From Scatosoma sp045594025 (GTDB lineage Bacteria; Bacillota; Clostridia; Christensenellales; Borkfalkiaceae): 64,000 nt of DNA. The notes beneath the pieces were generated by a model. It was not told the DNA's origin. It made no database searches and was given only the letters and a program-made list of their open reading frames with translations. Each line of letters opens with the position of its first letter. Within the stretch, counting starts at the first letter, position 1. This document shows positions 8,816 through 17,416 of the stretch, piece by piece. Location of the stretch: contig JAZNXS010000001.1 in NCBI GenBank assembly GCA_045594025.1, positions 22,533-86,532 of the forward strand, in the 5' to 3' direction. Made by a program: the position numbers and the translations under genes.

Positions 8816-9538
8816 TTACGCCTTCTTTTTCTTGCTTGCAAGAAATTCTGCATGTTCCTTTTTCATATCCAACATATGCTGACGGAGACGTTCGTCAATC
8901 TGGCTGAGCTCCTCATCCGAAAGTTTTTTCCCATAGTATTCCGTAAGTTCAATCGGATCCCCAACCAAAACGTGCGCCACACGGAAAAATTTCGGTTTCT
9001 TATAGATAACAATGGGAACAATAGGCGTTTTGCATTTGATTGCCATTACCGCTGCACCGTGTCTAAAAGGCAACATTTCTGCATCCGTTTTATTTCTTGT
9101 CCCCTCAGGATAAATACAGATTTTTTCTCCGTTCCTCAAGCATTTGAAACAATCCAAAAGTCCCCTTACGTCGTTGCCGTCACGATTCACGCTAATCGCC
9201 TTGATCTTACGCGCAAGCCAACCCAAAATAGGCGTGTCAAAAACCTCTTTTTTTCCAACGAAATGCACGACTTCCTTCGTCGTTACAACCGGGTACATGA
9301 TATCCAGCATCGCATAATGGTTCCCAAGGTAAATATACGCGCCATCCGGCACTTTTTTATTTCCATAAAGGCGGAAAGGTTTTAAAAAGCGCAACAAGGG
9401 CAAAACCGTCGCCTTCAATACGTTGAGAAATTTACATATATGCTGCCCCTTCTTATTCACCTTTACCGTAACAGAACTTGTTTTCTTTTGAGCCTTTTGC
9501 TCTTCTTGACGAACAGACTCCACTTTATCTTCTGCCAT
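8816..9538 (-). CDS. plsC: 1-acyl-sn-glycerol-3-phosphate acyltransferase
   Basis: 240 residues, a PlsC-family membrane-associated acyltransferase making phosphatidic acid from lysophosphatidic acid and an acyl donor. The catalytic HX4D motif is seen as NHYAMLD and the glycerophosphate-binding motif as YPEGTRNK. The N-terminus has a charged, lysine-rich extension and the C-terminus ends in a KKKK-like tail. An AGGAG site precedes the ATG. It lies between cmk and ispH, a common clostridial order. Confidence 0.9.
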   Translation of the reverse strand: MAEDKVESVRQEEQKAQKKTSSVTVKVNKKGQHICKFLNVLKATVLPLLRFLKPFRLYGNKKVPDGAYIYLGNHYAMLDIMYPVVTTKEVVHFVGKKEVFDTPILGWLARKIKAISVNRDGNDVRGLLDCFKCLRNGEKICIYPEGTRNKTDAEMLPFRHGAAVMAIKCKTPIVPIVIYKKPKFFRVAHVLVGDPIELTEYYGKKLSDEELSQIDERLRQHMLDMKKEHAEFLASKKKKA

Positions 9539-9556
9539 AAAAACTCCTATATTCCG

Positions 9557-10570
9557 TTAGATTTTCGACTGAATGATATTCTTGATGAGCGCAACTGCTT
9601 CTTCTACGCCGATGTTTGACGTATCAATAACAATTGCGTCTTCCGCGCAAACCAACGGCGAGAATTCACGCTCGCTATCCTGCTTGTCTCTCAAGACAAT
9701 TTCTTGATGCAGTTTCTCGAAATCAACGCATTCGCCACGCTGCTCCAACTCCTTATAACGGCGCTCGGCGCGAACCTTGCTATCCGCCGTGATAAAAAAT
9801 TTAAACTCCGCGTCAGGTAACACCGCCGAACCGATATCTCGACCGTCTAAAACGCAGGACATCGTCTTTGCGATTTCCCTTTGCATTTCAACCATTTTAA
9901 CGCGAACGCAGTGATGCGCAGAAATATTCGACGCCGCCATAGAAACTGTATTCTCACGAATCGCCAAAGAAACGTCTTCATCATCCAATAACGTATGCTG
10001 CTTTCCGTCTCTATATTCCACTTTTACGTTCAATTGAGAAAGAATTTTCTCTATCCCTTTGCCATCCTTGGGATCCACCCCAAGACGCAAAGCTTTTAAG
10101 CCGCAAGCACGATACATTGCGCCCGTATCCAAATACAAAATGTTGTAATCTTTTGCAAGCACTTTCGCGATCGTACTCTTACCGCTACCAGCAGGCCCGT
10201 CCAATGCAATATTTAAAGTTTCGGAAATATCTTTTCTCAACACCTTTGCTCCTCTTTGGTAAACGTGTTTTACCATTCTTTCGTCCGTTAACTCCGTGAA
10301 TATCATCACGCGAATACATTTCGCCAACCCACCGTCGATATCCGGCTCTACCGCCGCAAACAACGGGGCAAAATCATAGCCGCATTCCCTCGCCGCTTTT
10401 GCAGGATGATATGCGTGAATATCACTCGTCAAAGAAAACAGAAACCCTTTGATTTCTTCCTTTTCTAAGCGATTGAAAAGAAACACTTCATCCAACAGCT
10501 CCTTCACGGCGGAAGAAATATTTTCTTTATTGTCGTTTTCAACCGTCGTTGCGCCACGGATAATCGTCAT
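9557..10570 (-). CDS. cmk: Fused AroH-type chorismate mutase and CMP kinase
   Basis: 337 residues from the ATG at 10570, which has GAGGT 5 bases upstream; an in-frame TTG at 10582 is less likely. Residues 1-115 closely follow the monofunctional AroH fold (IIRGATTVE at the start, PAKAARE, DIDGGLAKCIRVM, HVYQRGAKVLR), which converts chorismate to prephenate. Residues 118-337 are cytidylate kinase, with P-loop GPAGSGKST (125-133), YLDTGAMYRA and LDGRDIGSAVLPDA. Both halves keep their key residues, so both may be active. First gene of the cmk-plsC-ispH/rpsA operon. Confidence 0.93.
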   Translation of the reverse strand: MTIIRGATTVENDNKENISSAVKELLDEVFLFNRLEKEEIKGFLFSLTSDIHAYHPAKAARECGYDFAPLFAAVEPDIDGGLAKCIRVMIFTELTDERMVKHVYQRGAKVLRKDISETLNIALDGPAGSGKSTIAKVLAKDYNILYLDTGAMYRACGLKALRLGVDPKDGKGIEKILSQLNVKVEYRDGKQHTLLDDEDVSLAIRENTVSMAASNISAHHCVRVKMVEMQREIAKTMSCVLDGRDIGSAVLPDAEFKFFITADSKVRAERRYKELEQRGECVDFEKLHQEIVLRDKQDSEREFSPLVCAEDAIVIDTSNIGVEEAVALIKNIIQSKI

Positions 10571-10602
10571 AACGTACCTCAAATCATTTGTTTATCGCTA
10601 TT

Positions 10603-10631
10603 ATTATAGCCTAATTTTTACATTTCGTCAA
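10603..10631 (-). promoter_or_regulatory. Promoter of the cmk-plsC-ispH/rpsA operon
   Basis: Minus strand -35 TTGACG (10626-10631), 17-base spacer, perfect -10 TATAAT (10603-10608). It lies 33 bases before the cmk ATG. Confidence 0.85.
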
Positions 10632-10660
10632 GCTTTTGAAAGGACTAAATAATTACTAAA

Positions 10661-11944
10661 TTATTTAATGGAATTACCTGCCGCATAGCCCGTCGCAAAG
10701 GCAATTTGCATATTAAAGCCACCCGTAAATGCGTCTACGTCCAAAACCTCGCCGCAAAAACGTACGCCGGGAATCTTTTTACTCTCCATGGTTTTGGGAT
10801 TAATTTCGGAAAGTTCAATACCGCCCGAAGTGATAATGGCTTCTTCAAAGCCTCGAAGTGAACGTATTTTCAAAGGCAGAGCCTTTAACGTTTTTACCAA
10901 TTTAGCGCGCTCCTCTTTGGTGAGTACGTTGACGTTTTTCGTCGCAGAAATGCCAGCAAAAGCCAACACTACCGAGATCAATTTTTGCGGCAATAATTCA
11001 ACCAAAGCGTTTCCAAGCTGCTTATTTTTGTACTTTTCAAAATCACGAAGTAAACGCTTATCCAAAGTTTGCTCGTCCAAAGCAGGTTTTAAATCCAACC
11101 TAGCCGTTAAAGAACCTAACGTCATGCGGTTGATTAAAGACGAGGCCGACAACACGATCGGTCCAGAGATACCGAAATGCGTGAATAGCATTTCCCCCAT
11201 TGCCGAGTAGACGCTTTTTTCCCCATTTTTCAAAGAAAAAACAACGTTTTTCAGGGTTAACCCTTGTAGTGATTTAAACCAATCTCCCTCTACGTTTAAG
11301 CCGCAAAGTCCACTCTTTAAATCCGTAACATTATGCCCAAATTCTTTCGCAAACCGATAACCATCCCCCGTAGAACCCGTGGTAGGATAGCTTAATCCGC
11401 CCGTTGCAACAATAACTTCATCAAAAATATATTCTTTTTTCTCTGAAATAATTTTTACTGTGCGTGACATAGGTATTATGTTTGGCATAGTATCGCCTAT
11501 TGTGTCAGACATAGGTATTATATCAGGCATAATACTTATGATTTTATCGATTTTTTCTGATAATTTTACCTTTACCCCTACCGATTTACATGCTTTTTCC
11601 AACGTTTTCGTGACGTCGCTGGCATGGTCGGACACAGGAAATGCGCGATTTCCACGCTCTATTTTAACCGATAATCCGTAATTTTCAAGGAAATCAATGG
11701 TTTTTTGGGGTGAAAACGCATAAATAGCGCCAGTTAAGAACTTTTTACCACGCACAACGTTTTGAAGAAAATCTTCAGGCGAGCAATCATTGGTAAAATT
11801 GCATCTCCCCTTTCCGGTAATATATATTTTTTTCCCTAGTTTCTCATTTTTCTCAAAAAGGATAACTTCGTGCCCATTTTTTGCGGCGGCATACGCCGCC
11901 ATCATTCCGGCGGGGCCTCCGCCGATTACAGCTACTTTTTTCAT
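10661..11944 (-). CDS. HI0933-like (BaiN/YhiN-type) FAD-dependent oxidoreductase
   Basis: 427 residues, a flavoprotein of the HI0933/BaiN family. An N-terminal Rossmann motif GGGPAGMMAA binds FAD, GKGRCNFTN follows, and the C-terminal FAD-contact region reads GEVLDVDAFTGGFNMQIAFATG. In-cell reactions of most members are unknown; BaiN was linked to bile-acid dehydroxylation but that should not be assumed here. Around residues 140-165 there is an insert with a near-duplicated peptide (IMPDIIPMSDT then TMPNIIPMSRT), unlike normal family sequence. It appears to be a single-gene unit. Confidence 0.88.
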   Translation of the reverse strand: MKKVAVIGGGPAGMMAAYAAAKNGHEVILFEKNEKLGKKIYITGKGRCNFTNDCSPEDFLQNVVRGKKFLTGAIYAFSPQKTIDFLENYGLSVKIERGNRAFPVSDHASDVTKTLEKACKSVGVKVKLSEKIDKIISIMPDIIPMSDTIGDTMPNIIPMSRTVKIISEKKEYIFDEVIVATGGLSYPTTGSTGDGYRFAKEFGHNVTDLKSGLCGLNVEGDWFKSLQGLTLKNVVFSLKNGEKSVYSAMGEMLFTHFGISGPIVLSASSLINRMTLGSLTARLDLKPALDEQTLDKRLLRDFEKYKNKQLGNALVELLPQKLISVVLAFAGISATKNVNVLTKEERAKLVKTLKALPLKIRSLRGFEEAIITSGGIELSEINPKTMESKKIPGVRFCGEVLDVDAFTGGFNMQIAFATGYAAGNSIK

Positions 11945-12002
11945 GGTTTTACCCCATTTTTAATGCCTTACCATTCCCCCGTATATTTACTCCAAATAAA
12001 AA

Positions 12003-12154
12003 GTTTCACGAGAATTGTTTCACGATGGATAATTTTTATTTTACAATTCTCTGTATTGGGGATTTGATTTTGTATGGTAAATTTATAAAGTTACGCAACC
12101 GACAAGACTACGTCGGTTGCGTAATAAAAATTTGTTTCACGGGCTTTGTTTCAC
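12003..12154. repeat. Two paired GTTTCAC direct repeats flanking a stem-loop
   Basis: GTTTCAC occurs at 12003, 12017, 12134 and 12148. Each pair has the same 14-base start-to-start spacing, and the pairs lie on either side of the stem-loop at 12091-12124. The arrangement looks like paired protein-binding sites between the flavoprotein gene and the decarboxylase operon. GTTTCACG is also a half of the parS palindrome, but no full parS is present. Confidence 0.6.
12091..12124 (-). terminator. Stem-loop after the decarboxylase operon
   Basis: A perfect 13-bp stem (12091-12103 with 12112-12124) around an 8-base loop, 52 bases after the oadA stop. The T-run on the minus strand is weak, so it may end transcription only partly or protect the mRNA 3' end. 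Confidence 0.6.
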
Positions 12155-12175
12155 AACGCCACTATGTCGTTTTAA

Positions 12176-13609
12176 TTAAACAGGATATACTTCGGATTTC
12201 GCTTGATCGCGATCGATACCCTTTTTCTGTGCTTCTCTCCATTTGAAGAAGTTTTCAGCTACTTGTTCGAATACTGCATACGAAAGCACGTCTTCTTCTT
12301 TTTCATAATAACCCAATTCGATAACTTTCTTTTTAATATCTTCATATTCGGGTTGAAGCAAATCTGCAGGTCTGCAAGTAATTCTTTCCGCATTGCCCAA
12401 AACTTTGGGAGCAACTTCTTCATTCAAAGGCATCGGCAACGTACCGTACTTACCTGCAAACAAGTCTTTGGTTTCTTTGGTAACCATTTTATAGCGTTCG
12501 TTCATAACTACGTTCAATACGGCCTGCGTACCAACGATCTGAGAAGAAGGCGTTACCAAAGGAGGATAACCGCAATCCTTTCTAACATTGGGAACTTCCG
12601 CCAAACATTCCATCAATTTATCCGCTTTTCCTGCCTTTTCAAGCTGATTGATGAGGTTGGAAAGCATACCGCCGGGAACTTGATACAAGAGTGTATTAAC
12701 GTCAATTCCTTTGGATTTCTGATTGAGAATCTTATCATCAATAAGACGTTTTTCAACGGTTTTAAAGTGTTTTACGATAGGCAAAAGCTTGTTGATATCG
12801 ATGCCTGTATCATAAGGCGTGCCTTGCAACGTTGCAACCAAAGGTTCGGTTGCAGGCTGGGAAGTACCGTTACCAAGCGGCGAAAGCGCCGTATCTACGA
12901 TATCTACGCCCGCTAAAATTGCCATAAGGTATACCATATCGCCGGTACCCGTCGTGTTATGCGTATGCAAATGAATCTTCGTCGTAGGCTTCAAAGCCGC
13001 CTTTAAAGCCTTAATCAATTCGTAGGCTTTAAACGGCAACAACAGGTTTGCCATATCTTTCAAACAGATATTATCTGCGCCGCGTTCTTCGAGGCTTTTT
13101 GCAAGGTTCACGAAATATTCGTTTGTGAATACTTCCTGACCGTCAACCACTGCGCTGGTATAACAAATCGTAGCTTCGCAAACACCGCCGTATTTTTTAA
13201 TCGCCTTCATGGAAACTTCAAGGTTTCTAGGATCGTTCAACGCGTCAAATACACGAATAACGCCAACGCCGTTTTCGATCGATTTTGCGACAAATTGCTC
13301 TACTACGTCATCTGCATAATGGCGATAACCAAGTAAGTTCTGCCCACGAAGAAGCATCTGAATAGGCGTTTTTAAGTGCGATTTTAACGTTCTAAGACGT
13401 TCCCAAGGGTCTTCATTCAAGAATCTAAGGCAGCTATCGAACGTTGCGCCGCCCCATGCTTCAATCGAATAATAGCCGATTTCGTCAAGCTGTTCTAAAA
13501 CGGGAAGCATTTCGTCAATGCGCATTCTCGTTGCCGCTTGCGACTGATGTGCGTCACGCAAAATGGTTTCGGTGAGCATTACTTTTCTATTATCAAATTT
13601 AATATCCAT
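12176..13609 (-). CDS. oadA: Oxaloacetate decarboxylase alpha subunit-type carboxyltransferase (no biotin domain)
   Basis: 477 residues. The N-terminal 300 residues form the TIM-barrel carboxyltransferase of OadA / pyruvate carboxylase subunit B / transcarboxylase 5S, with the signature ETILRDAHQS near the start, the lysine in CLKDMANLL and the metal-binding HLHTHNTTG. It transfers the carboxyl group between oxaloacetate/pyruvate and biotin. The C-terminal biotinyl domain of classical OadA is absent; the carrier is the separate gene at 15041. Last gene of a five-gene operon, with an AGGAG site before its ATG. Confidence 0.92.
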   Translation of the reverse strand: MDIKFDNRKVMLTETILRDAHQSQAATRMRIDEMLPVLEQLDEIGYYSIEAWGGATFDSCLRFLNEDPWERLRTLKSHLKTPIQMLLRGQNLLGYRHYADDVVEQFVAKSIENGVGVIRVFDALNDPRNLEVSMKAIKKYGGVCEATICYTSAVVDGQEVFTNEYFVNLAKSLEERGADNICLKDMANLLLPFKAYELIKALKAALKPTTKIHLHTHNTTGTGDMVYLMAILAGVDIVDTALSPLGNGTSQPATEPLVATLQGTPYDTGIDINKLLPIVKHFKTVEKRLIDDKILNQKSKGIDVNTLLYQVPGGMLSNLINQLEKAGKADKLMECLAEVPNVRKDCGYPPLVTPSSQIVGTQAVLNVVMNERYKMVTKETKDLFAGKYGTLPMPLNEEVAPKVLGNAERITCRPADLLQPEYEDIKKKVIELGYYEKEEDVLSYAVFEQVAENFFKWREAQKKGIDRDQAKSEVYPV

Positions 13610-13629
13610 TATTAATTACTCCTGTAAAA

Positions 13630-15033
13630 TCAGAATAAAGAAATCAAGAATCCGGCAGCAATAGCCGAGCCGATTACACCTGCTACGTTAGGTCCCATTG
13701 CATGCATTAACAAGTGATTACTGGGATTTTCCTCACGTCCTACGTCTTCAGAAATTCGCGCCGCCATAGGCACGGCAGACACGCCTGCGCTACCAATCAA
13801 AGGATTGATTTTGCCGCCCGAAAGCTTACACATCAATCTTGCAACAAGCAAACCGCCAATCGTACCAAAGGAGAAAGCAACCAACCCAAGACCGATAATC
13901 ATTAAGGTTTGTAACTGCAAGAAAGTTTCGCCGAATGCTTTACAACCTACGGATACGCCCAAGAAAATGGTAATCGTATTCATAAGTCCGTTTTGCGCCT
14001 GCGAAGAAAGTCTGTCGCAAACGCCCGATTCTTTCAACAAATTCCCCAGCATCAACATACCGAGAAGCGGTACAGCGTCAGGTAACAAGATACCAACAAC
14101 CAAAGTTACCACTATCGGGAAAATAATTTTTTCCAGCTTGCTTACGCTGCGAAGCGGTTTCATTTTAATTTGACGTTCTTTTTTAGGAACAATCAAACGC
14201 ATCAGCGGCTTTTGAATAATGGGAATCAACGCCATATACGAATATGCCGCAATTGCGATTGCCGAAAGTAAATCGTCATAGGTATACTTCGACAAAGTCT
14301 GTGTTAAATAGATTGCCGTAGGCCCGTCTGCGCCGCCGATAATTGCAATAGAAGCTGCTGCGGCTAAGTCAAAGCCAAGCGCTACAGCGCCAATCAACGT
14401 CAGGAAAATACCAAGCTGCGCCGCTGCACCAAGCAACATGCTCTTCGGGTTGGAAATCAACGGCCCGAAGTCGGTCATAGCGCCGATTCCAAGAAAGATA
14501 AGCGGCGGATAAATTACGTTTTGAACGCCGTAGAACAAATACCACAAAAGCCCACGATTGCTTACGTTTTCATACGTATGCGCAACCTCTTTCATGATAT
14601 AACCGCTTTCAAAATACATCTTTTCGGGAAGTTCAAATGCTAAAGCTGCAAACTCGTCGGCGGTAATTGCTTGCCACGTACCTGTTTGCCCCCCTGCAAT
14701 TTCTACCCATTTTACAATCTGACCGTCAAGGAACTGCCATCCTTCCGGCATATTAATTCCTAAAGCCAAAAATTCTTCCGAGGTTAAAGCTACATCCTCA
14801 TATTTACCCCAAAGGATATTATACGCCCCGGGGAGATTGATCAAAAACATACCAAAGGCAATGGGTAACAGCAAAAGCGGTTCGAATTTCTTAACAATCG
14901 CCAAGTAAACCAAGACGAACGAAATCAAAATCATAACGTAATTCGACCAATGTCCGTTTGCAAGACCCGACGATTCCCATAAACCTTTGAAAATACTACC
15001 GAGATCGGTAAGTAAGGCATTTAACATAGACAC
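13630..15033 (-). CDS. oadB: Na+-pumping decarboxylase beta subunit with an extra extracytoplasmic insert
   Basis: 467 residues. OadB/GcdB/MmdB is the membrane subunit that decarboxylates carboxybiotin and exports Na+. Family motifs are clear: YPPLIFLGIGAMTDFGPLI, IIGGADGPTAIY (pore region with the key Asp) and SAGVSAVPMAAR. Usual length is about 375; the excess is an insert at about residues 77-155, between the first helices, containing two similar halves (EEFLALG...PEGWQFLDG and DEFAALA...PEKMYFESG). A GAGGTG site precedes the ATG. Its function with the neighbouring carrier and carboxyltransferases is clear; the role of the insert is unknown. Confidence 0.93.
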   Translation of the reverse strand: MSMLNALLTDLGSIFKGLWESSGLANGHWSNYVMILISFVLVYLAIVKKFEPLLLLPIAFGMFLINLPGAYNILWGKYEDVALTSEEFLALGINMPEGWQFLDGQIVKWVEIAGGQTGTWQAITADEFAALAFELPEKMYFESGYIMKEVAHTYENVSNRGLLWYLFYGVQNVIYPPLIFLGIGAMTDFGPLISNPKSMLLGAAAQLGIFLTLIGAVALGFDLAAAASIAIIGGADGPTAIYLTQTLSKYTYDDLLSAIAIAAYSYMALIPIIQKPLMRLIVPKKERQIKMKPLRSVSKLEKIIFPIVVTLVVGILLPDAVPLLGMLMLGNLLKESGVCDRLSSQAQNGLMNTITIFLGVSVGCKAFGETFLQLQTLMIIGLGLVAFSFGTIGGLLVARLMCKLSGGKINPLIGSAGVSAVPMAARISEDVGREENPSNHLLMHAMGPNVAGVIGSAIAAGFLISLF

Positions 15034-15040
15034 CTCGAGC

Positions 15041-15433
15041 TTAGCTAATCACCGCAAGTACGGAATCGGATTCCACGTTTGCACCCTTTGCTACCTGGAA
15101 ACTAACTACACCATCGCAAGGTGCAGTAATATCGTTGTCCATCTTCATCGCTTCCAACACCAAAATCGGTTGGTCTTTTTTCACCGTCGCACCTTCTGCG
15201 ACCAACAAATTTTTAATAAGCCCGGGGAACGGGGAAAGAACCTTTTCACCGTTTGCAGGAGCTGCCTTAGGCGCTGCAGGAGCAGCCACAGGAGCAGGAG
15301 TCTTAGGCGCTGCAGGAGCAGCTGCAACAGGAGCTACTACGGGAGCTACAACAGGCGCAGCGGAGCTTGCACCCACCTCTTCTACACCTACTTCATAAGT
15401 TTTACCGTTTACAGTGATAACAAAATTACGCAT
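15041..15433 (-). CDS. gcdC: Biotin carboxyl carrier protein of the decarboxylase
   Basis: 130 residues from ATG 15433, which is 8 bases after GGAG; the ATG at 15439 would be too close to that site. A short N-terminal MRNFVITVNGK segment is followed by an Ala/Pro-rich flexible linker (about residues 23-62) and a biotinyl domain with the biotinylation motif EAMKMD, lysine about 97. It carries CO2 between the carboxyltransferases and OadB. The start overlaps the oadG stop region. Confidence 0.93.
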   Translation of the reverse strand: MRNFVITVNGKTYEVGVEEVGASSAAPVVAPVVAPVAAAPAAPKTPAPVAAPAAPKAAPANGEKVLSPFPGLIKNLLVAEGATVKKDQPILVLEAMKMDNDITAPCDGVVSFQVAKGANVESDSVLAVIS

Positions 15434-15785
15434 AGTCATTTCTCCTTATTCTCTTAATTCTTTTTAACGTAAATTCACATTTAGGATTGTTAGATTGATA
15501 ATACGCTGTCAGCGCCGCCATGATGACCGCTACCGTTTCTTCGTCGATTTCATCAGACTGCGCAGGAATTTGTGCAGGTTCTTTTTTTACAACGGGTTTT
15601 TCTTGCGCTTTTACGCTACCGCCCGTCTTTCCCATCAATTTCCCGACCAACCAAACGATGGCTATCAAGAAAGCGATCCCGGCGAATACAACGGAAAATC
15701 CGATCAAAGCATATAATGCTGCTTCAGGGACTTCCACCACACGTCCGCCATTGGGAACGGCTTTTTGCAATAAATTCATCAACAT
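15426..15785 (-). CDS. oadG: Decarboxylase gamma (OadG-type) membrane subunit
   Basis: 119 residues with one membrane helix (about 23-48), a proline/lysine linker and a C-terminal VAVIMAALTAY helix typical of OadG/MmdD assembly subunits, then a basic end. It anchors the soluble carboxyltransferase to the membrane pump. It overlaps the carrier gene by a few bases, so both are coupled. Confidence 0.85.
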   Translation of the reverse strand: MLMNLLQKAVPNGGRVVEVPEAALYALIGFSVVFAGIAFLIAIVWLVGKLMGKTGGSVKAQEKPVVKKEPAQIPAQSDEIDEETVAVIMAALTAYYQSNNPKCEFTLKRIKRIRRNDYA

Positions 15786-15797
15786 CTCGTCACCTCG

Positions 15798-17165
15798 TTA
15801 TCTTGCGAGCATTTGCAAAGATGCAATGAGGTACTGCTTCACGAACTGGGGTTCGATCACAGCATCGATATAGCCATCTTTTGCCGCATGGATAGGATCT
15901 GCATTTTCATCTGCATATCTTGCCGCAAGCGCCGCTTTGTCTGCTTTTTCATTGCCAAGCTCGATCTGAGCGCCTTGTACGCTGTCAAAGAGCGCAATCT
16001 GCGCATTTGCGAATGCGCACGTATAATCGAACCCAACCGATTTCGAAGCAAACAACGAATATCCTAAGCCGATTGCCTTTTTATAAACAACAGCAATCTT
16101 TGCCGTGTCAATCGTATCTAACATATCTAAATATTCAGCTGCTTCTTTCATAACACGGCTGTTATTTACGCACGTGCAAGGGCAAATCCCCTTAACGTCT
16201 GCAAACGTAATGAACGGCAAGCCATAGCAGCAAGCAAACTCTGCAAAATTCTTGATTTTTGCAAGCTTTGCAGCATTCAATTCTACACCGTTTTCTCCGC
16301 CGTCGAACACCACCGCAGCTACTGCAATACCGCCGATTCTGCCAAGTACCGTCTTCACGTCGGGTTCGCAGGAAGGACAAACTTCCATAGTGTTTTCAAA
16401 AATCGTCATCAACGTTTCTGCGTTTACTACTGCATTCAACGCAGGCACGCTTTCATTTAATTCAGCGTCCTTTACAGGAACGGCAATCAGTTCGGTAATC
16501 GCCGCTAGATAACCCCTTACGCTTTCAAGATTTTCCACAATAAAAGCAGGGATCCCCGTCTTATCCAGCGCTTTCGCGCCGCCAACTTCCTCTTTCGCCA
16601 AATTCTTACCTGCTTTTGCAGATAAAACGAAAGGACTGTTGATTGCCAGCACACTCTTCTTTTCAATAAAGAACGTAAAATCCGCAATTGCCGCGATCAT
16701 CGCCGCCGAACCAAATACGTCGCCGTTGACAACCGCATATTGAGGCACTACGCCTTTGAGCTGCGTGCATCTCATCAATAATTTACCCAAGCCTTCCAGC
16801 GCCGTAACCCCTTCACCGATTTGAACGCCTTGCGTGCTCAATAAATAGAGCACCGGGGTATAATTCTTCTCAGCAGCGTTCAGGCATTTTACAATTTTAT
16901 CGCAGTTTGCCTTGGAAATACCGCCGTGCATAACGCTGAAATTTTGCGCGACTACGTAGAACGGATAGCCGTCCACCGTCACAAAACCGGTAACAACGCC
17001 CTCGCCTTCTGCTTCTTCGCCGTAGAACTCATTTTTCGAAAAGCTGAATGCCGATAATTCGACAAAGCTTTCCGGATCAGCGATTGCATTAATCTGCGCG
17101 CGAATGTCTTTTCCGGCTGCTTCAAGCTGTGCTTTTCTTTCTTGTAACAACTGAATTTTATCCAT
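15798..17165 (-). CDS. Acyl-CoA carboxyltransferase subunit (MmdA/PccB-like, divergent)
   Basis: 455 residues, first gene of the decarboxylase operon. It shows the two crotonase-like halves of MmdA/PccB carboxyltransferases: FSVMHGGISKANCDKI, a GVQIGEG turn and NGDVFGSAAMIAA in the first, and PFITFADVKGICPC and KKAIGLGYSLFASKSVG in the second. It is shorter than the usual 510 and several loops are altered (for example ADVKG rather than VDTPGFLPG), so its CoA substrate is uncertain. With the OadA-type subunit, biotin carrier, OadB and OadG it would make a transcarboxylase or a methylmalonyl-CoA-type sodium pump. GGAGAA precedes the ATG. Confidence 0.85.
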   Translation of the reverse strand: MDKIQLLQERKAQLEAAGKDIRAQINAIADPESFVELSAFSFSKNEFYGEEAEGEGVVTGFVTVDGYPFYVVAQNFSVMHGGISKANCDKIVKCLNAAEKNYTPVLYLLSTQGVQIGEGVTALEGLGKLLMRCTQLKGVVPQYAVVNGDVFGSAAMIAAIADFTFFIEKKSVLAINSPFVLSAKAGKNLAKEEVGGAKALDKTGIPAFIVENLESVRGYLAAITELIAVPVKDAELNESVPALNAVVNAETLMTIFENTMEVCPSCEPDVKTVLGRIGGIAVAAVVFDGGENGVELNAAKLAKIKNFAEFACCYGLPFITFADVKGICPCTCVNNSRVMKEAAEYLDMLDTIDTAKIAVVYKKAIGLGYSLFASKSVGFDYTCAFANAQIALFDSVQGAQIELGNEKADKAALAARYADENADPIHAAKDGYIDAVIEPQFVKQYLIASLQMLAR

Positions 17166-17247
17166 AATTTCTCCTTCAAGAACTTTGCTTGTTACGAATA
17201 ACCTTTATCCAGAGTTGTATAATTTTGCCAACTCTCTACCAAATACC

Positions 17248-17276
17248 ATTATACAGCAATTCGACGCAAATTGCAA
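17248..17276 (-). promoter_or_regulatory. Promoter of the decarboxylase operon
   Basis: Minus strand -35 TTGCAA (17271-17276), 17-base spacer, perfect -10 TATAAT (17248-17253), about 80 bases before the first ATG at 17165. Confidence 0.8.
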
Positions 17277-17308
17277 GTACTCCATAAAAAAAAATTGTTT
17301 TTTTATAG

Positions 17309-17365
17309 AAAAAATCGACAAAGCGAACATTTTTAAGCTAAAAACGTTTCCATTGTCGATTTTTT
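17309..17365 (-). terminator. Terminator after the TVP38 gene
   Basis: A 13-bp outer stem (17309-17321 with 17353-17365) with a weaker inner stem, followed on the minus strand by a T-rich stretch. A smaller 7-bp stem-loop lies nearer the gene at 17384-17400. Confidence 0.7.
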
Positions 17366-17416
17366 AATGATATTCTTCTTTTTCCATACTGGTAGTATGG
17401 CAAAGTTTGGATATTT

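Noticed and set aside
12003..12154. parS (ParB/Noc) site
   Set aside because: Only half-sites GTTTCACG in direct orientation are present; the full 16-bp palindrome is not.
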